This document shows positions 1-8,226 of a stretch of DNA of 64,000 nucleotides, piece by piece (the first letter of the stretch is position 1; the number at the start of each line of letters is the position of its first letter). The notes beneath the pieces are model-generated. The model was given only the letters and a program-made list of their open reading frames with translations, ran no database searches and was not told the origin of the DNA. The stretch is from Pseudomonadota bacterium. Lineage in GTDB: Bacteria > Pseudomonadota > Gammaproteobacteria > Burkholderiales > Thiobacillaceae. The stretch covers positions 1 through 64,000 of the forward strand of contig JAJZTS010000002.1 of assembly GCA_021848725.1 (NCBI GenBank). Reading direction: 5' to 3'. The position numbers and the translations under genes were made by a program.

Positions 1-1330
1 TCGGGCAAGGCGGGATCGGCCGCGGGAACGGGGCCTTGTGGCGGAAGCCGCCCGGCCGGTCGATGGTGCCGAGGATGGACATCAGGATGCCCAAGGCGCG
101 GATGCTCTGGAAGCCGTTGGAGTGGGCGGCCAGGCCGCGCATGGCATGAAAGGCGACCGGGTTGCCGGTAATGGTCTTGTGCTCGACGTCCCAGGAGTCG
201 GTCCAGGCGATCGGCAGCTCGATCTTCTCGTCGCGCGCGGTGATGCCCATCTCGTGGGCCAAGCGGCGGATGGTCTCGGCCGGGATGCCGGTGATGTCGG
301 CCGCCCATTCCGGGGTGTACTGCTCGACCCGCTCGGCCAAGAGCTGGAAGGCCGGCTTGACCGGGGTGCCATCGGACAGCTTGAAGTCGCCCAGCAGGCG
401 CGGATCGACGCCCAGGGTGTGGGTCGACACCGGGCGGTTCAGCTCGCGGTCCCACCACAGCTTGTTCTGGGCGTCGAAACAGCCCTCCTCGGGCGGCACC
501 TCGAAGCGGACGAACATGCCGTACTCGGGGCTGTTCGGGTCCAGGTTGACCAGCTCGGCGGCGTTGGAATACTTGGCCAGGAAGTCGCGGTCGTACAGGC
601 CCTGCTTGATGATCTCGTGGATCAGGGCCAAGAGCAGCGCGCCGTCGGTGCCCGGCTTGATCGGGATCCACTCGTCGGCGATGGCGGAATAGCCGGTACG
701 CACCGGGTTGATCGAGATGAAGCGGCCGCCGTTGCGCTTGAACTTGGACAGCGCGATCTTGAGCGGGTTGGAGTGATGGTCCTCGGCGGTGCCGATCATC
801 ACGAACAGCTTGGCCCGGTCGAGATCGGGGCCGCCGAATTCCCAGAACGAGCCGCCGATGGTATAGATCATGCCGGCCGCCATGTTGACCGAGCAGAAAC
901 CGCCGTGCGCCGCGTAGTTGGGCGTGCCGTAGTTCTTGGCGAACAGGCCGGTCAGCGCCTGCATCTGGTCGCGGCCGGTGAAGATGGCGAACTTCTTGGG
1001 ATCGGTGGCGCGGATCTTGGCCAGGCGCTCTTCCATGATGGCGAAGGCCTCGTCCCAGGAGATCTCCTCGAACTCGCCGCGGCCACGGTCGGCGCCGGCC
1101 TTACGGCGCAGCGGCTTGGTCAGGCGGGCCGGGGAATACTGCTTCATGATGCCGGAGGAACCCTTGGCGCAAAGCACACCCTGGTTCAATGGGTGGTCGG
1201 GGTTGCCCTCGATAAAACGCACTTCACCGTTTTTCAGGTGAACTTTAATGCCGCAACGGCAGGCGCACATATAACAGGTCGTAGTGCGCACTTCCTCATG
1301 CACCGGCTGTTCCGTGGTCGTCGTGTTCAT
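1..1330 (-). CDS. soeA: SoeA-type molybdopterin sulfite dehydrogenase, N-terminal part (runs off the window)
   Basis: This is the first ~443 residues of a large molybdopterin oxidoreductase; the 3' end lies outside the window. Cys19-x2-Cys22-x3-Cys26-x27-Cys54 form the N-terminal [4Fe-4S] site typical of the DMSO-reductase family, and the segment HGGFCSVN probably supplies the Mo-ligating cysteine. There is no twin-arginine signal, so the protein should be cytoplasmic. That fits SoeA of the SoeABC complex, which oxidises sulfite to sulfate and passes electrons to quinone; PsrA/PhsA relatives are exported. The start at 1330 is the first ATG ahead of the iron-sulfur motif and has only a weak purine-rich upstream stretch. 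Assignment to SoeA rather than another PsrA/PhsA relative rests on recognition of the sequence and the missing signal peptide; soeB and soeC would be expected past the left edge. Confidence 0.75.
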   Translation of the reverse strand, partial: MNTTTTEQPVHEEVRTTTCYMCACRCGIKVHLKNGEVRFIEGNPDHPLNQGVLCAKGSSGIMKQYSPARLTKPLRRKAGADRGRGEFEEISWDEAFAIMEERLAKIRATDPKKFAIFTGRDQMQALTGLFAKNYGTPNYAAHGGFCSVNMAAGMIYTIGGSFWEFGGPDLDRAKLFVMIGTAEDHHSNPLKIALSKFKRNGGRFISINPVRTGYSAIADEWIPIKPGTDGALLLALIHEIIKQGLYDRDFLAKYSNAAELVNLDPNSPEYGMFVRFEVPPEEGCFDAQNKLWWDRELNRPVSTHTLGVDPRLLGDFKLSDGTPVKPAFQLLAERVEQYTPEWAADITGIPAETIRRLAHEMGITARDEKIELPIAWTDSWDVEHKTITGNPVAFHAMRGLAAHSNGFQSIRALGILMSILGTIDRPGGFRHKAPFPRPIPPCP

Positions 1331-1726
1331 AGTGGCTCTTCTGTATTTCTCAAACTAACCCATCCGCCATCGCGGCATCGCCGCGGGCCAGACAGCACTC
1401 TGGAACGCCAAACCGATATCCCCGGCAACGAGGACGACCGGCGCACTCCGGTCAATCAAAAAATTACTATTTTCTCATATACCTTGTCATTTAATCGAGC
1501 GTTTTTACTCAGTCCAGACCCCTCACCCAGCAGGGGCAAGGCGTATACTGGCTCCTCATGAACGCTTCCCCACTCCGCCGATCGCCTATTCAGGCCGGTC
1601 CATCCGAACCAGCCGAAACAGTACTTTCCGCCAGGGCAAGTCAGCACGATCTTCCGCTATCATTGCCGCCGAATCGGCGCCCGCTCACCCCTTGCAACCG
1701 GGGTGCCGCCCGCTAGGAAAATGTCC
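1331..1726. other. Gene-free intergenic region between divergent soeA and GGDEF-EAL gene
   Basis: About 400 bases separate the divergent starts of soeA and the GGDEF-EAL gene. The middle (roughly 1455-1500) is AT-rich compared with its surroundings and is the likeliest place for promoters. A TATACT hexamer lies at 1544-1549 without a convincing -35 partner. A short hairpin of CCCCT and AGGGG arms lies near 1520-1536. No convincing coding region or RNA gene was seen. Confidence 0.5.
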
Positions 1727-3874
1727 ATGCCACATGCATTCGATGACCGCCATCTCGCTCAGACCATACGCGCCCTCATCGTCGAGGACGAACCCGTGTG
1801 CCTGGAGGCCACCCGCCTGCTGATCGGCCAGCACGTCAGCCAGGCCGATGCCGCACGCTCCGGCAAGGAAGCCTATGCCTGCCTAGCGATGGCGGATTAC
1901 GACATCGTCTTGCTCGATTTGATGCTGCCGGATGCCAGCGGTCACGAGATCATGCAGTACCTGCGGGCCAAGCAACCCGACGCGATCATCATCGTGATCA
2001 GCGGCAACGACTCAGTCGATACCGCAATCGAGACCTTGCGTGGCGGCGCTTACGATTACCTGCGCAAGCCCTACCAGGCAGAAGAACTGATCAAGACCGT
2101 GCGCAATGCGGTGCAAAAGATCAACCTGCGGCACGACAACCGTCATTTCCAGCACCGCCTACAGCAATCGGAGCAATTGCACCGCTTGCTGGTCAACCTG
2201 TCGCCCGATCTGATCTACACCCTGGACATCGAGGGCCGCTTTACCTACTTGAACGATAGCATCGCCCACATGCTCGGCTACCCCAGCGCCGAGCTGATCG
2301 GCCAGCACTATTCCCGGATCGTCCATAACGAAGACCTGGAAAAGGCCCGCTACCGCGTGAATGAGCGGCGCAAGGGCGACCGCGCCACGCGCAGCTTCGA
2401 GCTGCGCTTCAAACGCAAGAAGGGCGTGCCGGTTGGTCCCGAAGACCTGCCTCATGTCGTGGCCGAACTGAACTCGATGGGGCTCTATCGGCCGAAAGCG
2501 GACGGCAGCGAAGAGCTCATCGGCACCTACGGCGTCGCCCGCGACATCAGTGCGCGCAAGCAGGCCGAGGCCACCATCAGTTTCCAGGCCTACCACGACC
2601 AGCTCACCGGCCTGCCGAACCGCACCCTGTTCCGCGACCGGCTCAACCAGGCCCTGGCCCAAGCCAAGCGGCAGGACCACCTGCTCGCCGTGATGTTCAT
2701 GGACATGGACCGGTTCAAGCTAGTGAACGATACGCTCGGCCACCTGATCGGCGACCGGCTGCTGCAAGCGATGAGTCAGCGCATTCGCGCCTGCCTGCGC
2801 GAGGCCGACACCTTGGCCCGCATTGGTGGCGACGAGTTCATGCTGCTTTTGCCGCAGATCCGCAACCGCGAAAGCGCAGCGATGATCGCGCGCAAGGTAC
2901 TGCAAGCGCTCAAGACCCCGTTCATGATCGACGGCCACGAACTGTTCGTGACCATGAGCATCGGCATCGCCCTGTTCCCGGACGACGGCGACACCATGGA
3001 GTTGCTGACCAAGCACGCCGACACCGCGCTCTATCACACCAAGGACAAGGGCCGGAACGGCTATTACTTCTTCCAGCAGGACCTCAATACCAGCCTGAAC
3101 AGCCGCATGGCACTGGAGACCGAGCTGCGCCACGGCCTGCAGCGACGCGAGTTCGAGGTCTATTACCAGCCGCAGTTCGCCATCGCATCGCGCCGCATCG
3201 TCGGCATGGAGGCCTTGGTGCGCTGGCGCCACCCCAAGCGCGGCATGGTCGGCCCGGACGAGTTCATCCCGATCGCCGAGGACACCGGCCTGATCGCGCC
3301 GCTGAGCGAACAGGTCTTGCAACATGTCTGCCAGCAAGCCCGCCAGTGGCATGAAATGGGCCTACCGCGGGTAAGCCTATCGATCAATCTGTCGGCCAGC
3401 CAGATCGAACAATCGGAGTTCGTCGAGCGCTTCACCACCACCCTGCTCGCCAACCGCGTACCGGACCGGATGATCGGCATCGAGATCACCGAGAGCATGC
3501 TGATGCGCGATATGGACGGCTCGATCGACAAACTCCGGCAACTCGCCGGCTTTGGCGTCGAAATCTCGATCGACGATTTCGGTACCGGCTATTCCTCGCT
3601 GAATTACCTGAAGCGCCTGCCGGTCCACACCATCAAGATCGACAAGAGCTTCGTGCAGGACATCCACCCCAACAGCGAAGGCACGCCCATCGTCGCTGGC
3701 ATCGCCGCGATGAGCCACGGCCTGAAATTGAACATGGTGGCCGAGGGTGTCGAAACCGAGGCGCAGCTGAGCTACCTCGAACAGGTCGGTTGCCAAGCCT
3801 GCCAGGGCTATTTCCTGAGCTATCCGCTCGACCCCAAGAAGGCCACCCGCCTGCTCGCCATGCAGACCCTGTAA
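1727..3874 (+). CDS. Response regulator with PAS, GGDEF and EAL domains (c-di-GMP turnover)
   Basis: A 715-residue cytoplasmic protein. Residues ~15-130 are a receiver domain with acidic pocket VEDEP and phospho-acceptor Asp64 in LLDLMLP. A PAS domain follows (~155-280), then a GGDEF domain with intact RIGGDEF and an upstream READ that forms an RxxD inhibitory site five residues before GGDEF, then an EAL domain with EALVRW, NLSAS, EITES, DDFGTGYSSL and IKIDKSFV. By sequence both the cyclase and the phosphodiesterase should be catalytically competent, with the balance set by phosphorylation and PAS input. I chose the ATG at 1727 because AGGA at 1715-1718 sits 8 bases ahead; the ATG at 1721 is too close and a GTG at 1703 is also open. 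No partner kinase is adjacent. Confidence 0.9.
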   Translation: MPHAFDDRHLAQTIRALIVEDEPVCLEATRLLIGQHVSQADAARSGKEAYACLAMADYDIVLLDLMLPDASGHEIMQYLRAKQPDAIIIVISGNDSVDTAIETLRGGAYDYLRKPYQAEELIKTVRNAVQKINLRHDNRHFQHRLQQSEQLHRLLVNLSPDLIYTLDIEGRFTYLNDSIAHMLGYPSAELIGQHYSRIVHNEDLEKARYRVNERRKGDRATRSFELRFKRKKGVPVGPEDLPHVVAELNSMGLYRPKADGSEELIGTYGVARDISARKQAEATISFQAYHDQLTGLPNRTLFRDRLNQALAQAKRQDHLLAVMFMDMDRFKLVNDTLGHLIGDRLLQAMSQRIRACLREADTLARIGGDEFMLLLPQIRNRESAAMIARKVLQALKTPFMIDGHELFVTMSIGIALFPDDGDTMELLTKHADTALYHTKDKGRNGYYFFQQDLNTSLNSRMALETELRHGLQRREFEVYYQPQFAIASRRIVGMEALVRWRHPKRGMVGPDEFIPIAEDTGLIAPLSEQVLQHVCQQARQWHEMGLPRVSLSINLSASQIEQSEFVERFTTTLLANRVPDRMIGIEITESMLMRDMDGSIDKLRQLAGFGVEISIDDFGTGYSSLNYLKRLPVHTIKIDKSFVQDIHPNSEGTPIVAGIAAMSHGLKLNMVAEGVETEAQLSYLEQVGCQACQGYFLSYPLDPKKATRLLAMQTL

Positions 3875-3929
3875 GCACACGCCCGGGCAGAAGGGCAGTA
3901 AAATCGGCGGGGACCACTCCATTCCCGCC

Positions 3930-5738
3930 ATGACCGAACACCGCAACCGCACCGAAAACATCAGCCCGAAGATCACCGCCTCGCAATGGCGCGCGGCTTG
4001 GTCGCTATTTCCCTACGTCTGGCAATACAAAGGCCGTCTGTTCGCGGCCTTCGGCTTGTTGCTCTCGGCCAAGCTGGCCAACGTCTCGGTGCCGTTGGTG
4101 CTCAAGGAGATCGTCGACCACCTGCAAAACCCCGGCACGGCATTATTGCTGCCGCTCGCCTTCATCGTGCTCTATGGCACGCTGCGTTTTGGCAATACCG
4201 CCTTCACCGAACTTCGCGACGCCCTATTCGCCCGCGTTTTGCAACGCGCGATGCGCGGCGTCATCTTCGATGTGTTCCGCCATCTGCACGCGCAATCGCT
4301 GCGGTTCCATCTGGAACGACGCACCGGCGGCCTGGCCGTAGAGATCGAACGCGGCGCCCGTTCGATCCGCTTCCTGATCAACTTCTCGCTGTTCAACATC
4401 GCGCCGACGCTACTCGAAATCCTGATGGTCGCCGGCATCCTGTTCGCCAAATACAGCCCGTGGTTCGGCGCGATCACGCTGATGACGCTGGTCGTCTATA
4501 TTTTCTTTACTGTGCTGGTCACCAACTGGCGCCTGCAACACCGGCGGGCGATGAACCAAACCGACGCCGATGCCAACGCCCATGCCGTCGACAGTCTGCT
4601 CAACTACGAAACGGTGAAGTATTTCAACAACGAGGCGTTCGAGGCCGAACGCCTCAACCGCGATCTCAAGCGGGCCGAAAACGCCGCAGTGCAGAGCGAA
4701 ATCTCGCTGGCCTGGCTCAACGCCGGCCAAGCCAGCATCATCGCCTGCGGCGTCACCGCGATGATGGCCCTCGCAGCGCAAGGCGTGAGCGACAAGACCA
4801 TGACCATCGGCGACCTGGTACTGGTCAACGCCTATCTGATCCAATTGTTCATCCCGCTCAACTTCCTCGGCACGGTCTACCGCGAGATTCGCAATGCGCT
4901 GACCGACATGGAAAAACTGTTCGGCCTGTTGCGCCGCCCACCCGAGATCCAGGACGCGCCGGATGCCAAGCCCTTACAGGTCGGACACGGCGAGGTGCGG
5001 TTCGAAAACGTGCATTTCGCCTACGATGAGCGCCGCGAAATCCTGCACGGCATCGATTTCGTCATTCCGGCCGGCAAAAAACTCGCCGTGGTCGGCAGCA
5101 GCGGTGCTGGCAAATCCACCTTGTCGCGCTTGCTGTTCCGTTTCTATGACGTGAGTGGCGGCCGCATCCTGCTCGACGGCCAGGACATCCGCCAGGTGTC
5201 GCAATCCAGCCTGCGCGCGGCCATCGGCATGGTGCCGCAGGACACGGTACTGTTCAACGACACGCTCTACTACAACCTCGCCTACGGCCGGCCCGAGGCG
5301 AGCCGCGACGAGGTATTGGAGGCCGCCCGGGCCGCCCACCTGGATCGCTTTATCGCGCAATTGCCCGATGGTTACGACACCCTGGTCGGCGAGCGCGGCC
5401 TCAAGCTGTCCGGCGGTGAAAAGCAACGTGTCGCGATCGCCCGGGCGATCCTGAAAAATCCGCCCATCCTGGTGTTCGACGAAGCGACCTCATCGCTCGA
5501 CTCCGCTACCGAAAAGGCGATCCAGGCAGAACTCGCGCGCATCTCCGAAAACCGCACCACGCTGGTCATCGCCCACCGGCTATCCACCATCGTCGATGCC
5601 AACGAAATCCTCGTCCTGGAGGCCGGCCGCATCGTCGAACGCGGCCAGCATGCACAACTACTGGCGGCGAATGGCCGCTATGCCGAGATGTGGCGCTTGC
5701 AGCAAAAGGCCGGACACGAAGCGGTTCCGGCCTGCTGA
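3930..5738 (+). CDS. Atm1/HMT1-type ABC exporter, fused permease and ATPase
   Basis: A 602-residue half-transporter: six predicted membrane spans in residues ~25-320, then a nucleotide-binding domain with Walker A GSSGAGKS, signature LSGGEKQR and Walker B LVFDEATSSLD, followed by the H-loop in IAHRLST. The N-terminal half and the NYETVKYFNNE segment match the ABCB7/Atm1/HMT1 family, whose bacterial members export glutathione-conjugated metals or sulfur species across the inner membrane. It would act as a homodimer. It begins 55 bases after the GGDEF-EAL gene on the same strand, without a visible terminator between them. The substrate cannot be told from sequence; the metal-efflux operon downstream makes a metal role plausible, but that is inference. 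Confidence 0.88.
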   Translation: MTEHRNRTENISPKITASQWRAAWSLFPYVWQYKGRLFAAFGLLLSAKLANVSVPLVLKEIVDHLQNPGTALLLPLAFIVLYGTLRFGNTAFTELRDALFARVLQRAMRGVIFDVFRHLHAQSLRFHLERRTGGLAVEIERGARSIRFLINFSLFNIAPTLLEILMVAGILFAKYSPWFGAITLMTLVVYIFFTVLVTNWRLQHRRAMNQTDADANAHAVDSLLNYETVKYFNNEAFEAERLNRDLKRAENAAVQSEISLAWLNAGQASIIACGVTAMMALAAQGVSDKTMTIGDLVLVNAYLIQLFIPLNFLGTVYREIRNALTDMEKLFGLLRRPPEIQDAPDAKPLQVGHGEVRFENVHFAYDERREILHGIDFVIPAGKKLAVVGSSGAGKSTLSRLLFRFYDVSGGRILLDGQDIRQVSQSSLRAAIGMVPQDTVLFNDTLYYNLAYGRPEASRDEVLEAARAAHLDRFIAQLPDGYDTLVGERGLKLSGGEKQRVAIARAILKNPPILVFDEATSSLDSATEKAIQAELARISENRTTLVIAHRLSTIVDANEILVLEAGRIVERGQHAQLLAANGRYAEMWRLQQKAGHEAVPAC

Positions 5739-5740
5739 AC

Positions 5741-6532
5741 TCAGAAACGCGCCGACACCCCCGCCGTCCAGGCAAAATCCGGGCTATGTTCGTTCAGGCC
5801 GAAACTCGCGCCGGTATCGAGCTGGACATCCTTGTTCAGCAGATAGGCCAGGCTGATGGTAGAAGTCACCACATTGCCGCCGTGGCGCGAGCCGGCCAGC
5901 TGCTTGCCCTCGATCGCGAGCGACGCACCGACGCGTTCGCTCAACGCCCGGTTATATGCCCCGCCCAGCGCGCCGCTCCAGAAATGCCCGGTGGCATCGC
6001 GGTCGTACTTGACGCCCGGCATCAAGGCCAGGCCGTCATCCGCGGACAAGGTCCATTCCATCACCCGATACAGGGCTGGGCGCAGACCATCGCCCTTGAA
6101 GGCGCGGCTGCCGCTCGGCAACTCCATGCTCAGCCACCAGGCCGCGGAGCCGAAGGTCGCGCCATCGTGGACATCGTGCCACTTGACGCCAAGGGCGGCA
6201 TCGGCGAAGCCGCTCTGCTTGCCGTCAGCGCCGGTGCCGCCCTCGCGTTGCCGGGTAAAGGCGTCGCTCTCCAGACGCAACTCCAGATCGTTGCCAATGC
6301 CATAGCGCAGCGCGGCCGGCGTCGTCCACGCTTGACTCTTCAGGGCGCCTCGCTTGTCGCGCTCGTAATTGACGCCGGCCTCGATATGCAGGCGGCCATC
6401 GCCCACGGTCGTGGACGACACCAAGAATCCCCCACGATCCGAAATCAGCGCCACATCGGGCTCGGCCCAAACCTGTTCGGCCGATATCCCGATCGATGCC
6501 ATCGCTGCAAGAATTACAAGCCGGGTCCGCAT
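5741..6532 (-). CDS. Putative outer-membrane beta-barrel protein (transporter-like)
   Basis: A 263-residue protein with a short signal peptide ending near VWAEP. It then shows alternating hydrophobic/polar strands typical of an outer-membrane barrel and ends in phenylalanine (GVSARF), the usual signal for BAM-mediated insertion. The pattern resembles the MetA-pathway-of-phenol-degradation-like/putative transporter barrels, but I do not recognise a specific orthologue. It converges almost end to end with the ABC exporter and lies 123 bases downstream of the TolC-like gene of the metal-efflux operon on the same strand, so it could be co-transcribed with it. The function is unknown. Confidence 0.6.
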   Translation of the reverse strand: MRTRLVILAAMASIGISAEQVWAEPDVALISDRGGFLVSSTTVGDGRLHIEAGVNYERDKRGALKSQAWTTPAALRYGIGNDLELRLESDAFTRQREGGTGADGKQSGFADAALGVKWHDVHDGATFGSAAWWLSMELPSGSRAFKGDGLRPALYRVMEWTLSADDGLALMPGVKYDRDATGHFWSGALGGAYNRALSERVGASLAIEGKQLAGSRHGGNVVTSTISLAYLLNKDVQLDTGASFGLNEHSPDFAWTAGVSARF

Positions 6533-6655
6533 TACCTATCCCCATCTCGTCAAATGAGCCCCGATCATATGGAAATAGCCGCCCCGAGCAAGCTCGGTTT
6601 TATAACAATGCGGCCGATTCCCCGTCAGCCGAATGGCAGACCCGCATAGCACCGT

Positions 6656-7927
6656 TCACTGATGTTCATCCTCGTCGGGCTCGGCCAGCCATAGGCTGTG
6701 CGCGTCCAACAGCAAACGGGCGATCGCTCGATTGGCGGCCAAGCGCTCCTGCTCGGCCGCCAGCCTCGCTTCCAAGGCCGCACGTCTGGCCTGCAAGACC
6801 TCATACAGGTTCAACTCGCCCAAGTCATAGGCGCGCCGAGTAAGGTCGGCATGCCGTTCCACCGAATCGGCGGCGGCCTTGAGTCGGCGGTAACTGTCGA
6901 CACCGGCCGAGGCCCGTTGCCAATTGCCCGCCGCTTCGGCCTGCAAACGGCGACGCACTGCCGCCACCTCTTCTGCCGTCGCCGCGGCCTCGGCCCGATA
7001 CATCGCGCTCTTCGCCCGCTGGCTGGCACCCGGTATCTCGATGCTCAAGCTAACGCCGACGATGTTCTCCAAGCCCCCCAGCTCGCGCGCATAATGCAAG
7101 CCCAAGCGTGGGTCGGGCAAGCGGTCGGCATCGGCCCGCTGCGCCTGCAAATTCAACCGTTCTTGCGCACGCTGCACAGAGAGAATTTCATGGTTGTGCA
7201 TCAAGCTGCGCGCGATCCAAACCGCCTCGCCCTCGCCCGGCATCGTCGGCTCGACCGAATCGCCGGCCGCTGACGACAATTCGGGAAACTGCGCCGCCAG
7301 TTCGGCCTGCGCCACCTCGGCGCGCGCCTCGGCCCGGCGTGCCTCCGCCTCGACCTGGGCCAGCGCCGACTCCGCTTGCAGGCTATCGAGCCGTGCGGCA
7401 TCGCCGCTTTTGACCCGAATCTCAGTCGTGCGCCGCTGCTCTCGGAGGAACTCGACCTGACGCTGCCACAACTGGGTTTCCACCGTGGTTTGCAACCGGG
7501 CATACCACAACCCGAGCAATTGCCGCGCGGTCTCGTGCCGGGCATCGCCCACCCGCTCCTGCGCCTCGGCAATGCCCTTCGACCCGATAGCCTGATCCAG
7601 GCCAAGCTTGCCAGGCAGGCGCCAAGCGCGTTCGATACCCACGCCCCATTCTTGATAGTCGGGGCCGCCGTTCGTATTCCGCCGCTGGCTCGACAGGTTA
7701 AGCCCCAGCGGATGCTCGCCCGCTTGCAGACGCCGGTCCTCGGCACGCGCCGCCGCCAACCGTGCTTGGGCGGCGCGCACTTGGGGATGGCCGTCCAATG
7801 CGCGCTCAACCGCATCGGCCGGCGGCAGATCGGCCGGGGCCGAATCGAGCACATTGGCCGCATTGGCCGCCGCCGTTGCCAGCACCCACACGGCCGCCGC
7901 CAGCAGCCCGCAATGCCAATTGCTCAT
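6656..7927 (-). CDS. TolC-family outer-membrane efflux protein (CzcC-like)
   Basis: A 423-residue outer-membrane factor. An N-terminal signal peptide ends near AAANA, followed by long Ala/Glu/Arg-rich amphipathic helices (for example around GHPQVRAAQARLAAARAED and in the last 150 residues) that form the periplasmic alpha-barrel of TolC proteins. It would be the exit duct for the RND pump encoded just upstream. Its ATG overlaps the stop of the DUF3240 gene as ATGA (7924-7927), so translation is coupled and this is the last gene of the pump operon. In classical czcCBA the outer-membrane gene comes first; here it is last. Confidence 0.88.
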   Translation of the reverse strand: MSNWHCGLLAAAVWVLATAAANAANVLDSAPADLPPADAVERALDGHPQVRAAQARLAAARAEDRRLQAGEHPLGLNLSSQRRNTNGGPDYQEWGVGIERAWRLPGKLGLDQAIGSKGIAEAQERVGDARHETARQLLGLWYARLQTTVETQLWQRQVEFLREQRRTTEIRVKSGDAARLDSLQAESALAQVEAEARRAEARAEVAQAELAAQFPELSSAAGDSVEPTMPGEGEAVWIARSLMHNHEILSVQRAQERLNLQAQRADADRLPDPRLGLHYARELGGLENIVGVSLSIEIPGASQRAKSAMYRAEAAATAEEVAAVRRRLQAEAAGNWQRASAGVDSYRRLKAAADSVERHADLTRRAYDLGELNLYEVLQARRAALEARLAAEQERLAANRAIARLLLDAHSLWLAEPDEDEHQ

Positions 7928-8226
7928 GCCAGTCTCCCATTCTCGTTAATGGGCACACTCCACCAATACACGTCGGGCTTGGGAAAGCGCTCACGCAAAT
8001 GCGCGATCAATTCCTGCGCTCGCCCGGCCTCCAGCACGATCTGCACCATGCTGCGCGCGGCCCGGCCGCGAACCTGTTCCGGCGGGCTCAGCTTGGTCTG
8101 CTGGCCATGACCCTCGGCGTGCCACACGGTAAACCCCGAAGCCCAATCCGGGTGTTCGAGCAATTGCTCGCACAAGGCCTCTTCCAGCGCGCGAGGCGCG
8201 GTGATCGATACCATGACGAGACTCAT
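7924..8226 (-). CDS. DUF3240 family protein of the RND efflux operon
   Basis: A 100-residue soluble protein without signal peptide. The sequence (starting MSLVMVSITAPRALEE, with VYWWSVPI near the end) matches the DUF3240 family, small proteins with a predicted ferredoxin-like/PII-like fold that recur beside heavy-metal RND pumps. It is sandwiched by ATGA overlaps with the CzcA-like gene (8223-8226) and the TolC-like gene (7924-7927), so stoichiometric production with the pump is expected. A regulatory or metal-sensing contact with the pump on its cytoplasmic face is a reasonable guess from context; no catalytic motif is visible. Confidence 0.75.
   Translation of the reverse strand: MSLVMVSITAPRALEEALCEQLLEHPDWASGFTVWHAEGHGQQTKLSPPEQVRGRAARSMVQIVLEAGRAQELIAHLRERFPKPDVYWWSVPINENGRLA

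Noticed and set aside
1520-1536. CCCCT/AGGGG hairpin upstream of the GGDEF-EAL gene as another copy of the hrpA repeat
   Set aside because: Only a short core is shared and the second unit is missing; it is too short to separate from chance.
1456-1647. A 63-codon open frame on the minus strand upstream of soeA
   Set aside because: No ribosome site, no similarity to any known family and placed in the likely promoter region.
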